This document shows positions 41,603 through 49,041 of a DNA stretch of 64,000 bases, piece by piece. The DNA comes from an uncultured Clostridia bacterium. GTDB taxonomy: Bacteria > Bacillota > Clostridia > Christensenellales > Aristaeellaceae. The stretch is taken from assembly GCA_934632155.1 (NCBI GenBank), contig CAKTXZ010000001.1:62001-126000 (forward strand). Direction: 5' to 3'. The first letter of the stretch is position 1. Every line of letters starts with the position of its first letter. The notes below the pieces were generated by a model. The model saw nothing but the letters and a program-made list of their open reading frames with translations, did not search any database and had not been told where the DNA came from. A program made the position numbers and the translations under genes.

Positions 41603-42049
41603 TCAATTCCGGCACATTGCCGCATAGTATTCCGCGTCGGACATTTCCTCGGCGGGCTTGACGACCGTTTTCTTGGGTGCGCCGTCCAGCAGCCGCGCCT
41701 CCACGCCCTGCTGCACGGCGGCGCGGAACGCGTCCTCCAGCGCGTCCAGGCCGCTGCACAGCGCCTCCTGTGAGGTAAAGGGCAGCTGCTCCGCGAGCGA
41801 GGCCGGCAGCGCGCGGCGCTGCAATTCATCCCGCGCCAGCGCGATCAGCTCCCGCCTTGCCAGCGCGTCCTCCCGCGTCGTCAGCGCTGTGTCGCGCGCT
41901 GCCTGCGCCGTTTCTTCGGCGGCGATTTTTTCCTCCAGCCGCCTTGCCAGCGCGTTCAGCCTTTCCTGCGCCTGCCGCCAAGCGTTTTGCTCAATTTCGA
42001 CAGTCGGCTCCTGCTGCGCCGCGTCCGGCCGTTTTTCATTTTCTTCCAT
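41603..42049 (-). CDS. Capsid scaffold protein
   Basis: 148 residues, very acidic and helical, with a long coiled coil (about 20-80: NAWRQAQERLNALARRLEEKIAAEE) and C-terminal motif EEMSDAEYYAAM, as in DUF4355-type phage scaffolds. It lies between portal and coat genes and overlaps the portal gene by 14 bases. Confidence 0.82.
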   Translation of the reverse strand: MEENEKRPDAAQQEPTVEIEQNAWRQAQERLNALARRLEEKIAAEETAQAARDTALTTREDALARRELIALARDELQRRALPASLAEQLPFTSQEALCSGLDALEDAFRAAVQQGVEARLLDGAPKKTVVKPAEEMSDAEYYAAMCRN

Positions 42050-43343
42050 GGCTTTCCTCCTTGTTTTGCGCTTCCGCCGGCTGCTCGCCGTCCAGAAAGG
42101 GCAGCTGCGAAAGCAGCACGTGCTCGGGCACCATGCCCTCCAGCGTTTTGACCATTTGCGCGCTTTCCAGCGCGTTTTCCGGCAGCGTGCGGGTGAAATG
42201 AATGCGCATGGCGGCCACGTCCAGCATGCGCTCGCCCTTTACGTTCAGAAAGTGCGCGTAGCAGCGCATGCGCTCGGTCAGCGCTTCGCGGAACCAACGC
42301 TCCTTCACCCGTGTCAATTGCTCCAGCCCCAGCAGCTTGTAGCGAATCGCCACGCCGCTGACGTTGCCCGAAAACGTATCGTCGGACAGATCGGGGATCA
42401 TGGAGAATTTGTGAATGTCGCGCTCCAGCGCGCAGCGCAGCTCCTCCGCCCCGCCGCCTGCGCCCGAACGCGTCAGATACTGCGCGCCCGCCTCCCTGTC
42501 GGGCAGGTAGAGCAGCTTGTCCTGCCGAAGCTGCTGCGCCGGCGTGCGCCCCATTTCGTCGGCTTCCAGCCGCGCGCCGTATACCAGCAGCAGCGCGTCC
42601 ACCAGCTGCTCCTGATCGTTCACCCGGTCGGATTGCAGCACGTCGTACGCGTCAATCAGCGACAGCACGCTTTCCACATCGCCCGATTCCTCGTCGTTGT
42701 TCCAATATTCGATCAGGGGAACGCGGCCGAAGTAATGCGGTGTGCGCTGGCAGGGCGTGCCGCGCAGAAGATTCGCGAAGTCCGGCGCGCGGTAGGTCAG
42801 CCGTTCATGGGCGGTGTATACCTGCGCCTCATAGCCGCGGGACGAGCCGGCCTCATCGCAGATCGGGTGGAAATGAACGCCGAAGAGCGGCGCGGCGCTT
42901 ACATCATCGGCGTAGACGACAAAGGCGCAGGCCGGATCGAGCGCCGCGGAGCGCGGCTGCGCACGGTCGTCGGCATAGACGATTTCCACGCCCTTGCCGT
43001 AGAGCGACGCCTGCCGCGCCAGCTCCATGTCCACGCCCGCCACGCCCGCTTCGCGGTACGCCCGGCGAAAAGCGTCCGCCGCCGGGCCGTCCCCCTGATA
43101 CGTTACCGCCGAGCCGACCAGATAGGCCGACGCGATGGTCACGATATAGCGCACGTAGGCATGGCTCAGCCGGTTGTTCGGCAGCCCGTCCGCTCGGGTG
43201 CGGCGTGTGATGGCGGCGCGCAGGCGATAGGCGTCGCGCAGCCTTGTCAGCTTTTCCACGCCGCGCAAATGTTCGTTCAGGCATCCCTGCAGCAGCTTTC
43301 CTGAAAGCCCCTGCGTCAGGCATGCGCTGTCACGGGTAATCAA
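42036..43343 (-). CDS. Portal protein, SPP1-like
   Basis: 435 residues starting at TTG with AGAGGTG about ten bases upstream. Features: LRDAYRLRAAITRRTRADGLPNNRLSHAYVRYIVTIASAYLVG (N-terminal), FGRVPLIEYWNNDEESGDVESVLSLIDAYD (about 200-230) and FSGNVSGVAIRYKLLGLEQL (about 330), hallmarks of SPP1 gp6-type portals. It forms the ring through which DNA enters and leaves the head. Confidence 0.9.
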   Translation of the reverse strand: MITRDSACLTQGLSGKLLQGCLNEHLRGVEKLTRLRDAYRLRAAITRRTRADGLPNNRLSHAYVRYIVTIASAYLVGSAVTYQGDGPAADAFRRAYREAGVAGVDMELARQASLYGKGVEIVYADDRAQPRSAALDPACAFVVYADDVSAAPLFGVHFHPICDEAGSSRGYEAQVYTAHERLTYRAPDFANLLRGTPCQRTPHYFGRVPLIEYWNNDEESGDVESVLSLIDAYDVLQSDRVNDQEQLVDALLLVYGARLEADEMGRTPAQQLRQDKLLYLPDREAGAQYLTRSGAGGGAEELRCALERDIHKFSMIPDLSDDTFSGNVSGVAIRYKLLGLEQLTRVKERWFREALTERMRCYAHFLNVKGERMLDVAAMRIHFTRTLPENALESAQMVKTLEGMVPEHVLLSQLPFLDGEQPAEAQNKEESHGRK

Positions 43344-43368
43344 TGCGTGTCTTCACCTCTTTTCATGG

Positions 43369-44619
43369 TTACAGGCCCATCGCCGCTTTGCTGGCGGTGT
43401 ACGCCCTTCTCGCGTCCATGTCGCCCGCGAGGGCGTAGCGCAGCGCGTCGATGAGATGGTTGTTCTGATCCCTTGGCCGGGGAAGCGTTTGCCCGCCGGC
43501 GTCGCGCTGCCATTGATAGGCGTCCAGCTCCGCGCGCATGTGCGGGCAGGCGGGGGAAAGGATGATCTCCTGCTGCCTGAGCCATTGCACGCCGTGCACC
43601 ACGCTGTCCGGCCCCTTTCGAACCGGGTAGGCGGCGACGCCAAGCCTTCGCAGCTCCGCGATGGATTTGGGCTCCGCGCTGTCGCAGGCGATCGCGCCAT
43701 AGCGGCGGAAGGGTGCCAGCCGCTCCGCAAGCAGCAGGTTTGTCAGCCCCTTTTCGTACATCTCCGCCAGCACGCACACGCGCCGCGTTTTGCGGTCATA
43801 GCGCGCCAGAACAAAGCCGCACGGATCGGCCGCGAAGCCGAAATCCAAGCCCATGCGCGTTTCGCCCGGCGTATCGGGCGGAATATCCGCCACGCGCCAG
43901 TTGTGAAAAATGACGTCCCCCGTCACGCCCCAGTTGCCCAGCGTGTAAACCTGATAGAAATAGGGATCCTTTTCATTTTCCAGCGCTCGCCGGTCGTCCG
44001 CCGTCAGGAAGCGGTTGTCGCGATAGGTGGTTTTCAGGATGGACGTGTCGCCGTCCTCGCAGTACGTCGCGCCGTCTCGCCAGATGGGGAAGAATTCCCG
44101 GTAGATCCAGTGGCCCTTGTGAACGGGATTGAACGACAGGGTGAAGCGCTTGCAAAAACGGCTCACGCCGCGCAGGCGCTTGTCCAGCTGCTTGAAATCC
44201 CGAAACGCGCATTCGGTTGCCTCCTCCATCCAAACGTCGGTCAACGCGCCGCGGGCCGGCGTGAGCGATTTGATCTTTTCCACATCATCCAGTCCCGCGA
44301 AGAGAATCTGCGCGCCGTTATTGCGCGCGGTGATGATGTTTTCGGTCTTCTGAATGCGGAAAAGCCCGCGCAGTCCCAGCCTGTCCATCGCCTTGAGAAT
44401 TTCGTTCCAGCAGCTGCCCCGCAGGGTGCGCGCCACCTGCCGAACCACCAGCGTGTTGCGGCCGCCGAGCGTGTCCAGCACGCAGCGCGTGGCCAGAAAC
44501 ACGCTTTTTCCGCTGCCCGCGCCGCCGAAATAGAGCTGGTAGCGGCGCCGGTTGTCAAAGTGCGGCGCATAGACGCGATTGATGCTTTCGGCGCGCAGCG
44601 TCAGCCGCGGCATGGTCAT
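43369..44619 (-). CDS. Terminase large subunit, PBSX type
   Basis: 416 residues. Walker A GGAGSGKS at 32-39, adenine region VVRQVARTLR, Walker B LTDVWMEEATE (about 134-144), coupling motif LSFNP and the RNase H-like nuclease with GLDFGFAADPCGF (about 250-262), IACDSAEPKSI and a C-terminal DALRYAL. All catalytic acidic positions expected for packaging motor and nuclease appear intact. ATG overlaps the preceding small gene (ATGA). Confidence 0.93.
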   Translation of the reverse strand: MTMPRLTLRAESINRVYAPHFDNRRRYQLYFGGAGSGKSVFLATRCVLDTLGGRNTLVVRQVARTLRGSCWNEILKAMDRLGLRGLFRIQKTENIITARNNGAQILFAGLDDVEKIKSLTPARGALTDVWMEEATECAFRDFKQLDKRLRGVSRFCKRFTLSFNPVHKGHWIYREFFPIWRDGATYCEDGDTSILKTTYRDNRFLTADDRRALENEKDPYFYQVYTLGNWGVTGDVIFHNWRVADIPPDTPGETRMGLDFGFAADPCGFVLARYDRKTRRVCVLAEMYEKGLTNLLLAERLAPFRRYGAIACDSAEPKSIAELRRLGVAAYPVRKGPDSVVHGVQWLRQQEIILSPACPHMRAELDAYQWQRDAGGQTLPRPRDQNNHLIDALRYALAGDMDARRAYTASKAAMGL

Positions 44620-44843
44620 TCCCCCTTTACACAGATGTCGAAATCGCCCGTCAGCGCGCCCTCGGGCGGCGAAACGTAGATCTTTTCAAAGATCAGCGAG
44701 GCCGCCTTGAGCACGTCTGCGTGGGACGCTTCCGGGTCGCGAAGCAATTGCGTCAGCCGCTCCACCGCCAGTCGCGCGGCCTTTACGCCCTGCTTTTGCA
44801 GCGCCCGTTCGTCCCTTTCCCTGCTCTCGGTCCTGAAAATCAC
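44616..44843 (-). CDS. Small terminase-like protein (start uncertain)
   Basis: About 75 residues if the GTG at 44843 is used: RTESRERDERALQKQGVKAARLAVERL and a helical C-terminus ADVLKAASLIFEKIYVSPPEG. GGGGAGGTG lies right on this GTG, so the ribosome-binding site is oddly close; the frame is open to an ATG at 44960, but that would run through a terminator-like hairpin. Position directly before TerL suggests the DNA-recognition subunit, yet it is shorter than typical TerS (about 150). Confidence 0.5.
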   Translation of the reverse strand: MIFRTESRERDERALQKQGVKAARLAVERLTQLLRDPEASHADVLKAASLIFEKIYVSPPEGALTGDFDICVKGE

Positions 44844-44899
44844 CTCCCCGCCTTGGGATGCTTTGATCTTACGCGCTTTTGCCTGACACGGACTGACAG

Positions 44900-44939
44900 A
44901 AAAAGAACGCTCTTCGCATTCGATGAACGAAGAGCGTTC
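44900..44939 (-). terminator. Terminator-like hairpin ahead of the phage-type operon (possible attenuator)
   Basis: Perfect 12-bp arms at 44905-44916 and 44928-44939; on the minus strand TTTTT follows. It lies about 60 bases before the first gene of the cluster and in the same direction, so it could stop transcription unless read-through or antitermination occurs. Confidence 0.7.
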
Positions 44940-44985
44940 GAGAGGAGCGATTCCGTGCAAAAACGCCGCATGGACGACTTTTTTC

Positions 44986-45014
44986 TTGCCGATTCATGAA
45001 AAAGCATGTATCAT
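44986..45014 (+). promoter_or_regulatory. Promoter of truA
   Basis: TTGCCG (44986-44991), 17-bp spacer, TATCAT (45009-45014). About 20 bp before the truA start, so the leader is short. The same bases read on the other strand give TGCTATGAT. Confidence 0.6.
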
Positions 45015-45018
45015 AGCA
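45010..45018 (-). promoter_or_regulatory. Possible extended -10 for the phage-type operon, overlapping the truA -10
   Basis: On the minus strand TGC-TATGAT (TATGAT at 45015-45010) is an extended -10; the -35 region is not consensus. It is the only candidate seen between truA and the terminator-like hairpin. Low confidence. Confidence 0.35.
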
Positions 45019-45033
45019 GGCGGAGGCGAACGC

Positions 45034-45786
45034 ATGGAAACCAAACGTATCTTGCTGACCGTCAGCTACGACGGCACGAATTACAGCGGATGGCAGTTTC
45101 AGGAAAACGGCCCCAGCATTCAGGAGGCATTGGAAAAAGCGCTGGAAAAGGGAACGGGCGCTTTTACGCGCGTTACGGGCGCCAGCCGCACGGACGCCGG
45201 CGTTCACGCGCTGGCGCAGCGCGCGCACTTTGACACGGCCTCGCCCATCCCTGCGGAAAAATTCCCCTTTGTGCTCAATCGCTATCTTCCGCCCGATATC
45301 CGCGTAACGGCCGCGCTGCGCGTGCCGGATGATTTCCATGCCCGCTTTAACGCCGCGGGCAAGCTGTATACCTATCGTATCTGGAATGCGCGCCACGCCA
45401 GCGCGCTGCTGCGCTGCCTGACGGCCCATGTGCCCGTGCGGCTGGCCGAAGGCGCCATGCAAGCCGCCGCCGCGCAGCTGATCGGCACGCATGATTTTGC
45501 TGCCTTCGCCGCCGCGGGCGGCAGTGCGAAGACCACCGTTCGCACGATCGACTTTGCCGATGTGCGCCGCGAGGAGGACATGGTGACGCTGCGCGTGCAT
45601 GGCAATGCGTTTTTGTATAACATGGTGCGGATCATCGCCGGCGCGCTGATCGGCGTGGGGCAGGGCAAGCTGCCCGCCGATTGCATCGCGACGGCCATTC
45701 GAACCGGCAGCCGGTTGGATTTGGGCGTGACGGCGCCTGCCTGCGGGCTGGAGCTGACGCGCGTGGAATACGATTTCGAGCGATAG
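45034..45786 (+). CDS. truA: tRNA pseudouridine(38-40) synthase
   Basis: 250 residues from ATG 45034 behind CGGAGG. The N-terminus ILLTVSYDGTNYSGWQFQ and the catalytic-loop motif GASRTDAGVHALAQ (Asp near residue 53) identify TruA; FNAAGKLYTYRIWNARHASALL and FLYNMVRIIAGALIGVGQGK are also conserved. It modifies uridines 38-40 in tRNA anticodon stems. Confidence 0.97.
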   Translation: METKRILLTVSYDGTNYSGWQFQENGPSIQEALEKALEKGTGAFTRVTGASRTDAGVHALAQRAHFDTASPIPAEKFPFVLNRYLPPDIRVTAALRVPDDFHARFNAAGKLYTYRIWNARHASALLRCLTAHVPVRLAEGAMQAAAAQLIGTHDFAAFAAAGGSAKTTVRTIDFADVRREEDMVTLRVHGNAFLYNMVRIIAGALIGVGQGKLPADCIATAIRTGSRLDLGVTAPACGLELTRVEYDFER

Positions 45787-45846
45787 CGCGGGCTGACGCC
45801 GGGGACGCTTTTCAAGCTGAAACGCACCGCTCGCCGCGCTTTTTTT
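45785..45846 (+). terminator. Possible terminator after truA
   Basis: AGCGCGG at 45785-45791 can pair with CCGCGCT at 45834-45840, followed by TTTTTT; the intervening 42 bases make this a weak candidate. The remaining 45847-45999 has no gene. Confidence 0.3.
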
Positions 45847-45999
45847 GCGCCGCTCCGGCCTCGTTTGGCCGGTTGAGGCGGGGGCTTGCGCTTCCCGGCC
45901 TGTCGTGTGTCCGTTCGTAAGCCGTATTGCGCCTTTTTCAATGTGGCAAGGCTGCTGCATGCGTTCGGAAAAGCGCTTCGCGAAGGGAATAGGATAATC

Positions 46000-46039
46000 A
46001 AAAAAAACGCGCCGATGGCGAGCATGCCGGTCGGCGCGT
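46000..46039 (-). terminator. Terminator after the SH3-repeat gene
   Basis: Perfect 9-bp arms ACGCGCCGA (46007-46015) and TCGGCGCGT (46031-46039); on the minus strand seven T follow. About 100 bp after the stop of the 46138 gene. Confidence 0.85.
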
Positions 46040-46137
46040 CAGTGCTTTATTCGTTTTGGGGTTCAGCCTTTCTTTTCACTCGCCCTATGGAGGCGGGCAA
46101 AAAGCAGGCGTAGAAACGGGGCCTTGGAAAAGCCGCC

Positions 46138-47421
46138 TTAATACAGCGACAGGCAGGTCTTTCGGATATAGCCGATTTTGCCCTTGGAGGTTTCCACCTT
46201 GGCGTAGGTGGTATCGGCGTTCCAATCGATAATCATGACCACGGCGCCATTGTTATAGCGCCCCAGATTATTGCCGTAGATATCGCTGGGCTGATCGTAG
46301 AGGTAGCAATAGCCGTTGGGCGAGGTGCTGTCGACATAGGCGTAAGCCTGCGCGGGCTTATAGCTATCCGCGCGCACAAGGCAGGTCTTGCGGACATAGC
46401 CGTACTTGCCCGTGCTTTCGGCGCGCACCTGGGCGTAGGTATCGTCGGCGTACCAATCGATCATTTCAAAATATGCGCCGTTGTCATAGCGGCCCAGATT
46501 CCTTCCCTTGATATCGCTGGGCTGATCGTAGAGGTAGCAATAGCCGGCGGGATTGGTGCTGTAGACGCGATAGCGGTCGCGGTTCAGGGTACCGTTGTAG
46601 GGCGTGAGCACATAATCGTGGATATAGCCCAGCTTGCCGTCGGAGGTATAGACGTAGCAATAGCCATTGCCGCCGTAGTAGTCGATCACGCGGACGGTTG
46701 CGCCGTTGTTGTAGCGGCCCAGATTCCGGCCGTAGACATCGCTGGCCTGATCGTAGAGGTAGCAATAGCCGTTGGGCGAATAGCTCTCCACAACGTAAAG
46801 CGGGTAATTGTTGGGGTTGATGTTGGGACGGGCGGTGGGGTTATTGCGCGAGGTCGACGGCCTTGTCGTGGGGGAGCTGTAGGAGCTTCCGCCGCACGCC
46901 CAGCTGGGCACGAAGCCGCGCATATAGCCGGAGCTGCCCGTCACCTCGACGTATGTCCAGTCGGTGCCCATCGTGCCCAGCACCGTCACGGACGTGCCGC
47001 GGGAAAGATTCAGGATGGGCTTGTTGTAGATGACCGGATCGTCCGTCAGGCTGCAGTCGGAGGTGATGGAACGGGTGTAGCTGCTGAAGGAAAGGTCATA
47101 ATCAATCTGACCCTTCACGCTGTACATGCCGCGCAGCGCGGTTTTTTCGACATAGCCGATGCGGTAATCGCCGTTGCTCAGCTCATAGCCGATCATGACC
47201 CAGCTGCCTGTTACGCCGTACACGCGCGCCACGCCGCCGCCGCCGTAGGTGGCCTTGCCGTTGTTCGCGCGGAAATAGTATTCGCCGGGACCCGAGTAGC
47301 ACGGCCAGCTTCTTTCAAAGCGCGCGGTGGCGTAGGTATTCAGATCCGCCGCCTGTGCGCCGACCGTCAGCGCCAGCAGCGCCGCGATCGCCAGCAACAG
47401 GATGCACAGCTTCTTTTTCAT
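46138..47421 (-). CDS. Secreted SH3-repeat protein
   Basis: 427 residues. Signal peptide 1-25 (KKLCILLLAIAALLALTVGAQA). Residues about 30-175 hold two SH3-like domains (WPCYSGPGEYYFRANNGKATYGGG; KPILNLSRGTSVTVLGTMGTDW). A Ser/Thr/Pro/Asn linker (about 180-205) leads to three nearly identical 75-residue modules, each with the motif GYCYLYDQ.SD..G.NLGRYNNG followed by an SH3-type strand set and a closing KTCL. Likely a wall-anchored or adhesive surface protein. The repeats are recent at DNA level. Own promoter and terminator. Confidence 0.85.
   Translation of the reverse strand: MKKKLCILLLAIAALLALTVGAQAADLNTYATARFERSWPCYSGPGEYYFRANNGKATYGGGGVARVYGVTGSWVMIGYELSNGDYRIGYVEKTALRGMYSVKGQIDYDLSFSSYTRSITSDCSLTDDPVIYNKPILNLSRGTSVTVLGTMGTDWTYVEVTGSSGYMRGFVPSWACGGSSYSSPTTRPSTSRNNPTARPNINPNNYPLYVVESYSPNGYCYLYDQASDVYGRNLGRYNNGATVRVIDYYGGNGYCYVYTSDGKLGYIHDYVLTPYNGTLNRDRYRVYSTNPAGYCYLYDQPSDIKGRNLGRYDNGAYFEMIDWYADDTYAQVRAESTGKYGYVRKTCLVRADSYKPAQAYAYVDSTSPNGYCYLYDQPSDIYGNNLGRYNNGAVVMIIDWNADTTYAKVETSKGKIGYIRKTCLSLY
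46261..46776 (-). repeat. Three 60-bp coding repeats in the SH3 gene
   Basis: Near-identical units at 46261-46320, 46492-46551 and 46717-46776, spaced 231 and 225 bases apart and in frame. They encode the GYCYLYDQ...NLGRY segment of each module. They could recombine to change copy number. Confidence 0.8.
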
Positions 47422-47490
47422 CGTAATTCCCCTCTCCTTTGCGGCGGCATCGCACCGATACGCTTGCGCGATATCGCCTGCTTTTTCTTT

Positions 47491-47519
47491 ATTTTACCAT
47501 AAGAAACCCCAAAAGGCAA
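47491..47519 (-). promoter_or_regulatory. Promoter of the SH3-repeat gene
   Basis: Minus-strand TTGCCT (47519-47514), 17-bp spacer, TAAAAT (47496-47491), about 70 bp before the ATG, which itself has AAAGGAG upstream. Confidence 0.7.
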
Positions 47520-47573
47520 TGCATGACGCGCATTTTTTGCGGCGCATTTGTAAAAAAATGACGATGGCTACGC

Positions 47574-47626
47574 AAAAAGCTGCGAAAGCAGGGCGCGCCC
47601 TGAGCGGAGCATCCTTCCTTCGCAGC
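47574..47626 (-). terminator. Terminator after rhaB
   Basis: Arms GCTGCGAA (47579-47586) and TTCGCAGC (47619-47626), an inner AGGGCGCGCCCT palindrome, and TTTTT on the minus strand. It closes the cdaA-rhaB operon. Confidence 0.6.
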
Positions 47627-47654
47627 GTAAAGCGTCGTTGAGCCGTTTGAAAAA

Positions 47655-49040
47655 TTATATTTCCAGAAGGTCAAACGACGCGCGAATCAGCCCGCGCGCG
47701 GCGCCGGTATCGCTGATTTCGCCGCTTGCGAGCATTTGACTGAGCAGGTTGCCCAGCGCCGTTCCCTCCGTCGGTCCTGCGGAAATGGGCAGGCCGCACG
47801 CCTTGGCGGTCAGCTCGTTGAGGAACGTGTTCTGGCTTCCGCCGCCGACGATGCACAGGCGGCGGAAGGTCGTCCGGAGCATGCGCTCCAGCGCCCGAAG
47901 CGTGCGCGCGTAGCATTCCGCCAGCGAATGATGGACGCAGGCGAGCAATTCGCCGTCGTTTTGCGGCAGCGGCTGGCCGTGGGCGCGAAGATGCTGAAGA
48001 ATGGCGCTTTTCATGCTTTCGGGCGCGAGAAACTCGGGCGCGTCGACGTCGATACGCCCGGAGAAGGCCGCGTTTTCGCGCGCCATGTCGGCCATTTGGG
48101 CGAAGGACGGCTTGCCGGGCATTTCACGGCGCAGACATTGAATGATCCATAGCCCCATGATATTCTTGAGCAGCCGGTATGTGCCTTCCACGCCGCCCTC
48201 GTTGGTCAGGCCGGAGAGGCGGCTTTCCTCCGTCAGCAGCGGGCGATCGATTTCCACGCCCAGCAGGCTCCATGTGCCGCTGGATAGAAACGCGTCTCCC
48301 GCCCGAAGCGGCGCGCCCAGCACGGCGGAGGCGGTGTCGTGCGCGGGCGCAAAGCGCACCTCGGGCGCAAAACCGATCGCGGCGGCGATTTCCGGCTTAA
48401 CCTTTCCCAGCGAGAAGCCGGGCTGGCGCAGCGCGCCGAAAAGCCTGCGCGGCAGGCCCAGCGCGTCGATCATATCCCACGCCCAGTTGCGCGTGCGCGC
48501 GTCCAGCAGGCCGGAGGTGGAGGCGATGGTGTATTCGTTCTCCATCCGTCCCGTCAGGCAATAGGACAGGTATTCGGGCATGAACAGGAGCCGCTGCGCG
48601 CGCGAAAGCGCATCCGGGCGGACGGCTTGATCGGAAAGCAGCTGATAGATGGTGTTGAAGGACTGATGCTGAATGCCCGTGACGCGATAGAGCGCCGCGT
48701 CGTCCAGCGTGTTTTCGGTTGCGCGGGTGCGCTTATCGCGGTAGGCGATGGTATCGCCCAGCAGCGCGCCGCTTTCGTCCAGCAGCGCGTAGTCCACGCC
48801 CCACGTATCGATGGCGACGGTTTCGGGCGTTTCGCCTGCGTCGCGGCACGCCTTCAGCCCTGCGACAATTTCCCTCTCCAGCCGCGCATGATCCCATACC
48901 AGCATGCCGTCGCGCATGTCCGCGCCGTTTTCAAAGCGGTACATTTCCCGAAGGCAAAGCTTTCCGTCTTCCAGCCATCCCAGCACATGCCGGCCGCTGG
49001 AAGCGCCGATATCAATGGCCACATGCGTACGTCGCGTCAT
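47655..49040 (-). CDS. rhaB: Rhamnulokinase (FGGY family)
   Basis: 461 residues. VAIDIGASSGRHVLGWLEDGKL is the N-terminal phosphate motif; IDTWGVDYALLDESG, YRDKRT, SSGTWSLLGVE and CIVGGGSQNTFLNELTA are FGGY/RhaB signatures. It phosphorylates L-rhamnulose. No rhaA or rhaD is nearby; instead it lies one base after the rsmF stop at the end of an operon of housekeeping genes, so its expression would not be rhamnose-regulated from here. Confidence 0.92.
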   Translation of the reverse strand: MTRRTHVAIDIGASSGRHVLGWLEDGKLCLREMYRFENGADMRDGMLVWDHARLEREIVAGLKACRDAGETPETVAIDTWGVDYALLDESGALLGDTIAYRDKRTRATENTLDDAALYRVTGIQHQSFNTIYQLLSDQAVRPDALSRAQRLLFMPEYLSYCLTGRMENEYTIASTSGLLDARTRNWAWDMIDALGLPRRLFGALRQPGFSLGKVKPEIAAAIGFAPEVRFAPAHDTASAVLGAPLRAGDAFLSSGTWSLLGVEIDRPLLTEESRLSGLTNEGGVEGTYRLLKNIMGLWIIQCLRREMPGKPSFAQMADMARENAAFSGRIDVDAPEFLAPESMKSAILQHLRAHGQPLPQNDGELLACVHHSLAECYARTLRALERMLRTTFRRLCIVGGGSQNTFLNELTAKACGLPISAGPTEGTALGNLLSQMLASGEISDTGAARGLIRASFDLLEI

Positions 49041-49041
49041 G

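Noticed and set aside
30390..44843. Interpretation of the phage cluster as a tailocin (tail-only bacteriocin)
   Set aside because: Terminase, portal, scaffold and coat genes are present and intact, so a head and packaged DNA are expected.
30325..45033. att-type direct repeats at the edges of the phage-type cluster
   Set aside because: No shared repeat was seen by eye between the two edges; a computed comparison would be needed to exclude short ones.
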